Of a stretch of DNA of 64,000 bases, positions 34,101 to 42,557 are shown piece after piece. The stretch is from Micrococcus flavus (GTDB lineage Bacteria > Actinomycetota > Actinomycetes > Actinomycetales > Micrococcaceae), in NCBI RefSeq assembly GCF_014204815.1, contig NZ_JACHMC010000001.1, positions 372,001 through 436,000 on the forward strand. Direction: 5' to 3'. The position numbers and the translations under genes are program-made. Numbering within the stretch: position 1 is the stretch's first letter; the number at the start of each line of letters is the position of its first letter. The notes under the pieces were generated by a model, which did no database searches, had not been told where the DNA came from, and worked only from the letters and a program-made list of their open reading frames with translations.

Positions 34101-36623
34101 TCAGCGGTGGCCCGCCCTGTCGGCCCCGGTCACGTCCGGGACGCCGACTGGGACCTCGGCGAGGCTGTCGAACCGCTCGGTCAGGAAGTGCAGCACAGTG
34201 AGGGCCCCGGCCTTGTCCAGCGGGCTGTTGCGGTTGCCGCACTTGGGCGACTGCACGCAGGAGGGGCAGCCGTCCTCGCACTCGCACGCGGCGATCGCCC
34301 CGGCGGTGGCCTCCACCCAGCGGCGGGCCTGCGCGAAGCCGCGCTCGGCGAACCCGGCCCCGCCGGGGCGGCCGTCGTACACGAACACCGCGGGGGAGCC
34401 GGTGTCCGGGTGCAGGACCATGGACACCCCGCCGATGTCCCAGCGGTCGTTGGAGGCCACGAGCGGCATCATGCCGATCATGGCGTGCTCGGCAGCGTGC
34501 AGGGCGCCGGGCAGCCGGTCCATGGTCAGCCCCGCGGCCACCAGCTCGTCCGAGGAGGCCTGGAACCACACGCCGGAGGTGAACAGGTCCCGGGCCGGCA
34601 GGTCGAGGGGCTCCTCGCCCAGCACCTCCCCGGACAGCAGCGCCTTGCGCTGGAAGGAGATCACCTGGGTGCGCACCTGCAGGTCCCCGAGACACCAGCG
34701 CAGCGAGGATCCGGCCGCGTCGAGCCGGCGGTGCACGGCCACGATCTCCACCTCCGTGACGTCCCGGGCCTGCGTGGTGAAGTCCGGCCAGGCCCGGCGC
34801 ACCAGCACCGCGTGCCCGTCCTCGTCCAGCTCCTCCACCAGGAACGTGCGGTCCTGGTGGACGTACACGGCCCCCGGGTGGGCCTGGTAATGCGTCTGCG
34901 GGGAGTCCATGGTGCCCAGCAGAGCGCCGGACTCCACGTCCACGATGTCCATGGGCCCGCCACCGTCGTCCCGCAGGGACACCAGGGCGGCGGCATGCTC
35001 GGCGTGCGTCCAGAACCACCCGGCCGGACGGCGGCGCAGCAGCCCCTGCTCCACGAGCACGTCCAGCAGCGCGCGCACCCGCGCCGGATCCCCGAACCAC
35101 GCGAGCGCATCCGGGGTCAGCGGCAGCTCCGCGGCGGCCGCGCACAGCTGCGGGCCCAGCAGGTGCGGGTTGGCCGGATCCAGCACGGTGTCCTCCACGC
35201 CGAGGTCGAACACGGCCTCCGGGTGGTCCACCACGAACGTGTCCAGCGGGTCGTCCGAGGCCACGAAGAACGCCAGGGCGTCCTGTCCGCCGCGCCCGGC
35301 GCGTCCGATCTGCTGGAAGAACGACGCGCGGGTCCCCGGCCAGCCCGCCACCACCACGGCGTCGAGCCCGGCGATGTCGATCCCCATCTCGAGCGCCGGC
35401 GTCGAGGCCATCCCCAGCAGCCGTCCCGAGCGCAGCGCCTCCTCGAGGGCGCGCCGCTCCTCCGGCAGGTACCCGGAGCGGTAGGCGGCGATCCGCGTTC
35501 CGAGGCCGGCCTCCACCTCCTCGAGCTGGCGCTTGGCGGTGCTCGCGATCACCTCGGCGCCGCGACGGGACGTGATGAACGCGAGCGTGCGCACCTGCTG
35601 CAGGGCGAGGTCGGTCACCAGGTCGGCGGCGGCGGCCGTGGCGGAGCGCCGCACGGGCGCGCCGTTCTCCCCGCGCCGGTCGGTCAGCTCCGGCTCCCAG
35701 AACGCCACGTGGACGGCCCCGTGCGGGGAGGCGTCGTCGGTGACGGCCACGGCCGGCGCTCCGATCAGCGTGGCGAAGTGCTCCGCCGGCGCGGCCGAGG
35801 TGGCCGAGGCCCCGAGGAACACCGCCGCGGGGCGCTCGCCCCGGTAGTGGGCGGCCACCCGGCGCAGGCGCCGCAGCAGGATGCCCACCTGGGACCCGAA
35901 CACGCCGCGGTAGGTGTGGGACTCGTCGACCACCACGTAGGCCAGGTGGCGCAGGAACGTCGCCCAGCGCTCGTGGTGGGGCAGGATCCCGACGTGCAGC
36001 ATGTCCGGGTTCGTCATCAGGACGTTCGCGTGCTCCCGGGCCCAGATGCGGTCCTGGGGGGCCGTGTCGCCGTCGTACGGGGCGGCCCGCAGCCAGGGGG
36101 CGCCGTCCCGCTCGAGGGCGCGCCACGAGGCCAGCTGGTCCGCGGCGAGGGCCTTGGTGGGCGCCAGGTACAGGGCGGTGGCGCGGGGGTCGTCCGCCAG
36201 GGTGGTCCCCACGGCCAGCTGGTAGCCCAGCGACTTCCCGGAGGCGGTGCCCGTGGCGAGCACCGTGTGCCGCCCGGCCAGCGCCGACGCCGCCCCCGCT
36301 ACCTGGTGCTCCCACGGCGCCTCGACGCCGCGCGCCGCGAAGGCGCACACGAGCCCCTCGGGCGTCCCCTCCGGCCAGGCCGCGGTGCGCGCCTGCCGGG
36401 CGGGCAGCGTGGTGACATGCCGGACCTGCTCCGGCAACGACCGGCGGCCCAGCGCCGCCGCGAGCGCCCCGCGCGCCTCCGGGGAGGCCGCGGCGAGGTG
36501 TGCGGGCGGCGCCCAGGGGCCGGCGTCGTGCCAGGGCGTGTCCCCCGCGGGGGCGACCTCCGGCCCTTCGCCCCACGGGTCGCCGTCGGGCCAGGGGACG
36601 CCGTCGTCGGGGGAGGGGGTCAC
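34101..36623 (-). CDS. DEAD/DEAH-box helicase with DUF1998 zinc-binding domain
   Basis: An 840-residue helicase of the Rv3649/MrfA-like family. Motifs: LATGTASGKSLGYQL (I), LAPTKALAADQ (Ia), VVVDESHTY (II, DESH), GASATSA (III), STPALEMGIDI (V) and QIGRAGRGGQ (VI). The C-terminal DUF1998 region ends with the Cys cluster CECEDGCPSCVQSPKC. MrfA-type helicases act in mitomycin/crosslink repair. Its long-noted linkage to Tad genes is kept, but here it is convergent. GTG 36623 overlaps the upstream GNAT stop (GTGA). Confidence 0.93.
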   Translation of the reverse strand: MTPSPDDGVPWPDGDPWGEGPEVAPAGDTPWHDAGPWAPPAHLAAASPEARGALAAALGRRSLPEQVRHVTTLPARQARTAAWPEGTPEGLVCAFAARGVEAPWEHQVAGAASALAGRHTVLATGTASGKSLGYQLAVGTTLADDPRATALYLAPTKALAADQLASWRALERDGAPWLRAAPYDGDTAPQDRIWAREHANVLMTNPDMLHVGILPHHERWATFLRHLAYVVVDESHTYRGVFGSQVGILLRRLRRVAAHYRGERPAAVFLGASATSAAPAEHFATLIGAPAVAVTDDASPHGAVHVAFWEPELTDRRGENGAPVRRSATAAAADLVTDLALQQVRTLAFITSRRGAEVIASTAKRQLEEVEAGLGTRIAAYRSGYLPEERRALEEALRSGRLLGMASTPALEMGIDIAGLDAVVVAGWPGTRASFFQQIGRAGRGGQDALAFFVASDDPLDTFVVDHPEAVFDLGVEDTVLDPANPHLLGPQLCAAAAELPLTPDALAWFGDPARVRALLDVLVEQGLLRRRPAGWFWTHAEHAAALVSLRDDGGGPMDIVDVESGALLGTMDSPQTHYQAHPGAVYVHQDRTFLVEELDEDGHAVLVRRAWPDFTTQARDVTEVEIVAVHRRLDAAGSSLRWCLGDLQVRTQVISFQRKALLSGEVLGEEPLDLPARDLFTSGVWFQASSDELVAAGLTMDRLPGALHAAEHAMIGMMPLVASNDRWDIGGVSMVLHPDTGSPAVFVYDGRPGGAGFAERGFAQARRWVEATAGAIAACECEDGCPSCVQSPKCGNRNSPLDKAGALTVLHFLTERFDSLAEVPVGVPDVTGADRAGHR

Positions 36624-37399
36624 CGCCCCATCGTGCCGGTGTGCTCCGCCTCCGCGGCCTCGTCGTCCTCGGCGCGGGTCCAGATGCTGACGGGGCCCAG
36701 GTCGGTCCAGCCGAGATGGCCGTAGAGCTTCTGCCCGTCCGGGGAGGCCACGAGGAGGCCGTGCTCGAGGTCCGCGTCGGCGCTGAGGGCCTCGCTGGTC
36801 AGGTACCGCATGAGGAGGCTGCCGAGGCCGCGGCGGCGGTAGTGCGGAGAGGTCCAGATGCGGTCGTAGACGGCGGTGTCGCCCTCGAAGGTGACCCAGC
36901 CGAGGCCGGCGAGCTGCTCCTCGCCGTCGGGGGCGGCGGACGCGTCCCCGGTCGCGTAGAGCCGCAGGCGCCGCGCGCCCTCCACCGGCTCGTCCACGCG
37001 GGCCTCGTAGCCCTCCGGCAGGAGCGGCAGCTCGACGTCCTGGACCTCGGGGTCCAGGGCCACGGTCATGAACCGCTCCGGTTCGGCGGCGTTGTGAAGG
37101 CCCGCCGCGGTCAGGTCCTCGGAGGTCTCGCCGAACACCGTGATCAGGCGGTCCGGCTGCTCCTCCAGGGAGCGCAGGGCCGGGGCGAGGGCGGCGGCGT
37201 CGGGCTCGACCAGGATGTGCTCCCACGTCATCGGGATGTCGAGCGTCGCCCGGCCGGAGCCGCCCGGGATGCGCCGGGCCGGCCGCTTCTGGCGCAGCGC
37301 CGAGCGCAGGCCGTCCTCGGTGCGGGTCTCGTAGCCGCGGGAGCGGGACCACGCGGCGAACCACGTGCCCACCAGGGTGTCGTCGATGCTCTGCGTCAT
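36620..37399 (-). CDS. GNAT family acetyltransferase
   Basis: A 259-residue protein. The C-terminal GNAT domain (about 130-240) has the acetyl-CoA loop [10 protein letters not shown] and [16 protein letters not shown]. The N-terminal half is unrecognised. The leaderless layout (TACGCT, 7 nt) sets ATG 37399. It overlaps the helicase gene. Substrate unknown. Confidence 0.88.
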   Translation of the reverse strand: MTQSIDDTLVGTWFAAWSRSRGYETRTEDGLRSALRQKRPARRIPGGSGRATLDIPMTWEHILVEPDAAALAPALRSLEEQPDRLITVFGETSEDLTAAGLHNAAEPERFMTVALDPEVQDVELPLLPEGYEARVDEPVEGARRLRLYATGDASAAPDGEEQLAGLGWVTFEGDTAVYDRIWTSPHYRRRGLGSLLMRYLTSEALSADADLEHGLLVASPDGQKLYGHLGWTDLGPVSIWTRAEDDEAAEAEHTGTMGR

Positions 37400-37406
37400 G
37401 CCGTCG

Positions 37407-37412
37407 AGCGTA
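37407..37412 (-). promoter_or_regulatory. -10 element TACGCT of the GNAT-helicase operon
   Basis: TACGCT, 7 nt, ATG at 37399. Confidence 0.6.
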
Positions 37413-37482
37413 CTTCCCCGCGGGGTCGCCGGTCACGGTCTGCCCGTGGGCCGCGTCACATTCGGAGCCGTGCGCGGCCGAC

Positions 37483-37488
37483 TAGGCT
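37483..37488 (+). promoter_or_regulatory. -10 element TAGGCT of trhO
   Basis: TAGGCT, 8 nt, ATG at 37497. Confidence 0.55.
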
Positions 37489-37496
37489 CGACGCCG

Positions 37497-38417
37497 ATGA
37501 CCACCGTCTCCCGCATCGTCCTCTACTACCGCTTCGTCCCGCTCGCCGACCCGGAGGCGGTGCGGCTCTGGCAGCGCACCCTCGCGGCCTCCCTCGGTCT
37601 GACCGGGCGGATCATCGTGTCCCCGCAGGGGATCAACGGCACGGTCGGCGGGCCCGTGGACGCCGTCAAGGCCTACGTGCAGGGCACCCGCGAGCACCCC
37701 GCGTTCGCCGACCTGGACGTGAAGTGGTCGGACGGGTCGGCCGAGGACTTCCCGCGTCTGTCGGTCAAGGTGCGGCCGGAGCTCGTGGCATTCGGCGCCC
37801 CGGGCCGCGTCCGCGTGGACGAGCACGGCGTGGTGGGCACCGGCGAGCACCTGTCCCCGCAGGGCGTCCACGCCCTCGTGGCCGAGCGTGCGGGCACCGA
37901 TCGCCCGGTCGTGTTCCTGGACGGCCGGAACACGGTGGAGGCGCAGATCGGCCGGTTCGAGGGGGCCGTGGTCCCGGAGGCGCGCACCACGCGGGACCTG
38001 CTCGCGGCCGTCGACTCCGGCGCCCTCGACCACCTCAGGGACTCGCCGGTGGTCTCCTACTGCACGGGCGGGGTGCGCTGCGAGGTCCTCTCCGCGCTGC
38101 TCAAGGACCGCGGGTTCGCGGAGGTCTACCAGATCGACGGCGGCATCGTCCGCTACGGGGAGGCCTTCGGGGACGCCGGCCTGTGGCACGGCGAGCTCGC
38201 CGTGTTCGACCGCCGCCTGTCCGTGCGCTTCTCCGACGACGCCGAGACGATCGGCCGCTGCGTCACGTGCGGGGCGGCGACCTCGCGCCTGGCCAACTGC
38301 GCGGACCCGGCCTGCACCACGCTCGAGGTCCGCTGCCCGGACTGCGTGGCCGCCCACACCTACCACCGCTGCCCCGTCTGCGCGGACCGCCGCGCCCCCG
38401 AGAGGACTCCCGCATGA
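37497..38417 (+). CDS. trhO: tRNA uridine-34 hydroxylase TrhO, rhodanese family
   Basis: A 306-residue protein of the YceA/TrhO family, which hydroxylates U34 of certain tRNAs on the way to (m)cmo5U. The N-terminal acylphosphatase-like domain ([13 protein letters not shown]) is followed by the rhodanese domain with active-site loop [10 protein letters not shown] and [12 protein letters not shown]-terminal Cys-rich zinc-like module has GRCVTCG, CADPAC, RCPDC and CPVC. It overlaps the methyltransferase gene by ATGA. Confidence 0.92.
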   Translation: MTTVSRIVLYYRFVPLADPEAVRLWQRTLAASLGLTGRIIVSPQGINGTVGGPVDAVKAYVQGTREHPAFADLDVKWSDGSAEDFPRLSVKVRPELVAFGAPGRVRVDEHGVVGTGEHLSPQGVHALVAERAGTDRPVVFLDGRNTVEAQIGRFEGAVVPEARTTRDLLAAVDSGALDHLRDSPVVSYCTGGVRCEVLSALLKDRGFAEVYQIDGGIVRYGEAFGDAGLWHGELAVFDRRLSVRFSDDAETIGRCVTCGAATSRLANCADPACTTLEVRCPDCVAAHTYHRCPVCADRRAPERTPA

Positions 38418-40060
38418 GCCTGCCCGTCCCGTCCCTGACCCCGACGTCGGCCGCCGCCCTGGCCGCCGACCTCACCGCGCTGCCGTACACCACGGACGCC
38501 GTGGAGGGCCTGCTCGGGCCCGTCGCCACCGCCGCCCTCGACCGCGAGCACGCCGAGGCCGCCAGGATGGCCGTGGCGCGCGTCCTGGACCCCGCCTCGG
38601 ACGGCGCCGCCCCCGACGCCTCGGGCACCCGTCCGCTCGCCGCCGTCGTCGGCGCCTTCCTGCTGGGGGATCCCGTGCCCGCCGCCGCCCTGGCCGCCGC
38701 CGTCCCGACGCTCGGACTGGACGGGCTGCGGGAGGCCGGGCTCATCGTCGACGCCCCGGACGGCACGGCACGTGCCACGTGCGACCTCTCGCCCTACGAG
38801 ACGGACGAGCCGGGCCGCCTGTGGGTGGCCTCGGACCAGACCGCGCTGCAGCGGCGCGGCCCCCTGCCGGAGGACCACGTGCTGGGCATCGGGCGTGCCT
38901 CGCTCACCCTGGCCGGGGCCGTGCAGCGCCGGCCGGTGGACGCGGCGCTGGACCTCGGCACCGGATGCGGCATCCAGACCCTGCACCTGCTCGCCCATGC
39001 GCAGCACGTGACCGCCACGGACCTGGCCCCGCGCTGCCTGGAGTTCACCCGCTTCAACCTGCTGCTCAACGCGGACGTGCTCGGCCTGGACCGCGAGCGC
39101 CTCGAGGAGCGCGTCGAGCTGCTCGCCGGGGACATGCTCGAGCCGGTGGCCGGGCGCCGGTTCGACATGGTGGTCTCCAACCCGCCGTTCGTGATCACCC
39201 CGCGCACGGACCCGGACGCCCCCGTGCTCACCTACCGCGACGGCGGCCGCGAGGGGGACCGGCTCGTCGCCGAGCTGCTCGCGGGCCTGTCGGACGTGCT
39301 CGCCGAGGGCGGCACCGCGCAGCTGCTCGCCAACTGGGAGATCCCCGCGGCCCCCGACGACGACGGCGCCCCCGCCCCCGCCTGGGACGCGCGCCCGCGC
39401 TCCTGGGTGGCCGAGGGCATCCAGGCCTGGTTCGTGCAGCGGGACGTGCAGGACGCGGCCGGCTACGCCGAGACCTGGCTGCAGGACTCCTCGCTAGAGC
39501 TCGACCCGGAGGCGTATCAGCGCCGGTATGCCCAGTACCTGGAGGACTTCACGGCCCGGGGCGTGGCCGGCGTCGGCTTCGGCCACGTGTGGCTGCGCCG
39601 CCCGGCGGCGGACGGCTCGCAGGGCCGGGCCTGGACGGTGGCGGAGGAGCTGACCGGCCCGGCCGACGACGCCCTGGGCGCCGCGTGGGCGGCCGCGATC
39701 GCCCGCCGGGACCGGCTCGCGGCGGGCACGGGCGGCGCAGCGTCCGACGGCGACCCCACCCTGGCCGTACTGCGCGGACTGCACCTGCGGGTGGCCGAGG
39801 ACGTCACCGAGGAACGGCACCAGCGCTTCGGCGCCGAGCACCCGGAGGTGATCCTGGCCCGCCAGGGCTCCGGGTTCCGGCGCACCGCCCGTCTGGACAC
39901 CGCCACCGCCGGCCTGCTCGCGGCGAGTGACGGCGAGCTGACGGTCGGGCAGATCGTCGGGGCGCTCGCCGCCCTGCTCGAGCTGGACGCCCCCGCCCAG
40001 ACCGCGCTGCTCGTGGCCGTTCGTGAGCTCTACGAGGACGGGTTCCTCGCCGAGGCCTGA
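38414..40060 (+). CDS. Class I SAM-dependent methyltransferase with N-terminal DUF7059-like domain
   Basis: A 548-residue protein. The N-terminal helical region (1-165) precedes a Rossmann methyltransferase with [19 protein letters not shown] (SAM site near 180) and [12 protein letters not shown], the NPP[FY] motif of enzymes that methylate amides or bases in proteins/nucleic acids. A C-terminal domain of about 130 residues ([15 protein letters not shown] onward) has no catalytic motif I recognise. Coupled to trhO by ATGA. Target unknown. Confidence 0.85.
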   Translation: MSLPVPSLTPTSAAALAADLTALPYTTDAVEGLLGPVATAALDREHAEAARMAVARVLDPASDGAAPDASGTRPLAAVVGAFLLGDPVPAAALAAAVPTLGLDGLREAGLIVDAPDGTARATCDLSPYETDEPGRLWVASDQTALQRRGPLPEDHVLGIGRASLTLAGAVQRRPVDAALDLGTGCGIQTLHLLAHAQHVTATDLAPRCLEFTRFNLLLNADVLGLDRERLEERVELLAGDMLEPVAGRRFDMVVSNPPFVITPRTDPDAPVLTYRDGGREGDRLVAELLAGLSDVLAEGGTAQLLANWEIPAAPDDDGAPAPAWDARPRSWVAEGIQAWFVQRDVQDAAGYAETWLQDSSLELDPEAYQRRYAQYLEDFTARGVAGVGFGHVWLRRPAADGSQGRAWTVAEELTGPADDALGAAWAAAIARRDRLAAGTGGAASDGDPTLAVLRGLHLRVAEDVTEERHQRFGAEHPEVILARQGSGFRRTARLDTATAGLLAASDGELTVGQIVGALAALLELDAPAQTALLVAVRELYEDGFLAEA

Positions 40061-40088
40061 GTGCCAGGGCCTGGGCGCGGCCCCGGCG

Positions 40089-40745
40089 TCAGATCAAGCC
40101 GAACCGGGCGGCCTGACGCAGATGCCGCACGAACATCTCGTCGCCGGGGTCCCCGCGCCTCATCACCGGCACGGCTTCGTGGAAGGTGGGGTCCGGCTCG
40201 GGGAAGCCCACGAGCCCCTCGAGGTGCTCGTCCACCATCCGCCCGAGCACGCCCTCCACCTTGAACCCGGTCACCGCCCCGTCCTCGACCTCGAGGATCA
40301 CGGTGACGCGTTGCCCCAGGGCGTGCTGGGTGAGGACCAGTCCGTAGGGATGGTCCTCCTCGGGGATCGGGCTCTCGAGCCCTGTCCAGTAGGCGACGTC
40401 GGCTCGCTCGATGCCGTCCTCTGCCTGGATGGCCTCGTCCTCCTCCTGTCGCCCCGACTCGAGGTGCCTCAGGTACGCGTCGAGGGAGGCGAAGGCGTGC
40501 CGGGCGCAGTGCAGGAGGGTGACGGGGTCCGTGATCGTCCACAGGACCTTCTGCGTCCCGTCCCGCAGCTCCTCGTCATTCTGGAGGTGTCCTCCCGAGA
40601 GGATCTCCGGGGCCAGGGGCCTGGCGCGGTAGCGCTCCGCCAGCATGGAGCCCACCTCTGCCACGGTGGGCGCGGGTCGGGCCGCGGACTCCCAGCGGCG
40701 GACGAGCTCCGCCGTCGGCACCGAGGTATCCCGGGCAGTCAACAC
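40089..40745 (-). CDS. Unknown cytosolic protein, last gene of protease/toxin-like operon
   Basis: A 218-residue acidic soluble protein with no signal, membrane segment or recognised domain. Notable blocks are VLWTITDPVTLLHCARHAFA, HPYGLVLTQHALGQRVTVIL and VEDGAVTGFKVEGVLGRMVD, suggesting an alpha/beta fold. GTG 40745 overlaps the end of the toxin-like gene by 7 nt, so the two are translationally coupled. The position makes it a candidate immunity protein; there is no sequence proof. Confidence 0.65.
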   Translation of the reverse strand: MLTARDTSVPTAELVRRWESAARPAPTVAEVGSMLAERYRARPLAPEILSGGHLQNDEELRDGTQKVLWTITDPVTLLHCARHAFASLDAYLRHLESGRQEEDEAIQAEDGIERADVAYWTGLESPIPEEDHPYGLVLTQHALGQRVTVILEVEDGAVTGFKVEGVLGRMVDEHLEGLVGFPEPDPTFHEAVPVMRRGDPGDEMFVRHLRQAARFGLI

Positions 40746-41581
40746 GTCCCCTGCCCGGCCACGCCGTAGAAGGCGTGGACGCCCGCAGGTTTGCGGTTGT
40801 TGCCGTGGTAGTGGCAGTACTTGCCTGAGCCCGACTTGTCTTGCTCCGGACCGACCGGCCTGAGACCGGAGCGCGCAGACTGCGCGACTTGACGTGCTCC
40901 GTCCTTTGAGGCGGACCAGGTGTTGCCTCCACCGCGGAAGTGCGTGACGGCCTGAGAGAGGCTCAGACCGGCACCGAAGTAGACCTTTCCGTTTCGCAGC
41001 ACTACGGCGTAGTGGCGCTTAGTCGCGGAGTTCTTGCGGATCTGCTCGCGGATGGCGGGGATGGCCCGGTCTGCGACGACGTAGGTGACGCCGAGGATGA
41101 CGACGGTCGCCCCCGTCGCCACTAGGAATGCCTTCATGATGGCCCCAAGGGCCGGCAACGCCAGCAGGAACGGGATCGCGGACAGCGTCCCCTGCGAGGA
41201 GTCGTAGACCGCGCTCTGGCCGGTCTCCACGTCCGTCGCAGTGAAGAGGACTCGGTCGGCGGTCAGTTCGTGGACGTCCAGGGCGAGGGTCTGGCCGTCT
41301 AGTTCCGCGACGTCGCTGGTGAGATGGACCATGCCCTCAGACGTGGCCGCGTCGAGGGTCAGGTCGTAGGCGATCTCGTCGTCGGCGTGGAGCTGGGCGG
41401 TGACGTCCAGCTCCACTGTGTCGGCCGTCAAGTCCAGGGCCTGCAGCTCAAGGTCCTCGGCCACGGCGTCGGTGGTCTTCGTAGTGCCGGCGGCAACCGG
41501 ATCGACGGGGTCTACGCTCATGCCGGTGGTGGCGACGGCGACGGCGAGCGCCGACGCGACGGCTATCAATCTGGTCTTCAT
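40739..41581 (-). CDS. Secreted SAR2788-like putative toxin
   Basis: A 280-residue exported protein. A signal peptide (MKTRLIAVASALAVAVATTG) is followed by an acidic repeat-like domain (40-130), a hydrophobic segment (about 134-175, LALPALGAIMKAFLVATG and ATVVILGVTYVVAD), then a basic C-terminal domain. That domain has HYAVVLRNGKVYFGAGLSLS, GGGNTWSASKDGARQVAQSA and the His-rich end KYCHYHGNNR with HAFYG. From memory the last 90 residues match the SAR2788 family of putative toxins. AAAGGA is 7 nt before ATG 41581. It overlaps the protease stop by one base (TGATG). Confidence 0.7.
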   Translation of the reverse strand: MKTRLIAVASALAVAVATTGMSVDPVDPVAAGTTKTTDAVAEDLELQALDLTADTVELDVTAQLHADDEIAYDLTLDAATSEGMVHLTSDVAELDGQTLALDVHELTADRVLFTATDVETGQSAVYDSSQGTLSAIPFLLALPALGAIMKAFLVATGATVVILGVTYVVADRAIPAIREQIRKNSATKRHYAVVLRNGKVYFGAGLSLSQAVTHFRGGGNTWSASKDGARQVAQSARSGLRPVGPEQDKSGSGKYCHYHGNNRKPAGVHAFYGVAGQGTC

Positions 41582-42375
41582 CAGGGGGTCCTTTCGTAGG
41601 GGTGAGAGGTCTGCAGTTGGTGTGCGGCGCCAGTTGTGTCGCTACCCCGGCTCACGCGCTCTAGGAGGATGCGGGCCGCCTGTGCCGTAGCCGAGGACGT
41701 GCCGCCTTCGCCAGGCTCTCCGTCGGGGACATCAACGAGGACGTCCACCCCGGTCACCGGGCTGTACCACCGTGGGTCGCCGTGCTGGTCGGCGGCGCCG
41801 ACGGAGATCGTTTCCGGCATGGACGCGGGGAAGCCGGATGACAGGCCCGGACGGTTGCCTGCTGCTGCGAGGACCACTGTGCCCGAACGGTGCATGCGAG
41901 CGATGGTGTCTGCGGCCGAGTCTGTGGGGACGTCGAAGGTAAGCGGCAGGATCAGGAGGTCCGTCCCACGGGATTCCAGCACACGCAAGGCCGCGTCGAA
42001 GGCCTCCGCCTCGAGGGTGTCGCTGATGGCGATCCCGTGGTGATGGACGGTCACCGCGCCGTCACGGGCTGAGCACACCGCCTCGAGCCCTGGCCGCATC
42101 GTCTCTAGTGTGCGCCGGGCATGAGGGGACTCCTCCCGCCCGAGGGTCGCGGCATGCTGGTGGAACTCGACGCAGTTCACGGAGCCCGCAGGCTGGACAA
42201 ACCCGTCGATGACGCCCACGGTCAGCTCGCCGTCCCCGTCTGCCGTGGATGCGCATCCGGCCACGACGAGGGAACCCACGAGTAGACAGGCTGTCGCGCC
42301 CCAGGGCCGCCGATGCCGGTCGGTGCCCTGGACGGTGCGGGATGGGGTACGGGTACGGGACCGGCGGGGAAGTAT
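41581..42375 (-). CDS. Subtilisin-like (S8) lipoprotein, possible AUA leaderless start
   Basis: A protein of about 264 residues. A basic n-region RHRRPWG and hydrophobic stretch end in lipobox LVVAGC. A compact S8 fold has all catalytic positions: Asp in VGVIDGF, His in EFHQHAATLG, Asn in VLAAAGN, and Ser in GTSSATAQAA. ETISVGAAD is the usual subtilase strand. No ATG, GTG, TTG or CTG occurs in frame between the promoter and the hydrophobic core. The first candidate is ATA at 42375, exactly 6 nt after TATTCT. It is the first gene of the three-gene operon and may process the toxin-like protein. Confidence 0.7.
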   Translation of the reverse strand: MLPRRSRTRTPSRTVQGTDRHRRPWGATACLLVGSLVVAGCASTADGDGELTVGVIDGFVQPAGSVNCVEFHQHAATLGREESPHARRTLETMRPGLEAVCSARDGAVTVHHHGIAISDTLEAEAFDAALRVLESRGTDLLILPLTFDVPTDSAADTIARMHRSGTVVLAAAGNRPGLSSGFPASMPETISVGAADQHGDPRWYSPVTGVDVLVDVPDGEPGEGGTSSATAQAARILLERVSRGSDTTGAAHQLQTSHPYERTP

Positions 42376-42381
42376 GGCCTG

Positions 42382-42410
42382 AGAATAGACTGAGCGCCCG
42401 GAGGCGCCAA
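42382..42410 (-). promoter_or_regulatory. Promoter of the protease/toxin-like operon
   Basis: TTGGCG (42410-42405), 17-nt spacer, TATTCT (42387-42382): one of the best -35/-10 pairs in the window. The predicted transcript start falls at about 42375. Confidence 0.6.
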
Positions 42411-42486
42411 GGTCTCGCCCAGGGTCCCGTCCCGGTCCGGGCGTCGTCGTGTCCGCTGTTGTGGATAGTGTGGAGGGATCGGCCCG

Positions 42487-42492
42487 TAGGAT
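42487..42492 (+). promoter_or_regulatory. -10 element TAGGAT of topA
   Basis: TAGGAT gives a leader of about 60 nt; the ribosome site GAGGAGGA precedes TTG 42558. Confidence 0.5.
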
Positions 42493-42557
42493 GACGGGCG
42501 CCGGAGCGGCGCCGTCGTCGGCGGTCCCGCCCATCCCCGTCCGAGGAGGAACCCCCC

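Noticed and set aside
34107-36725. Plus-strand frame of 872 codons opposite the helicase
   Set aside because: Antisense shadow; the minus strand has every helicase motif.
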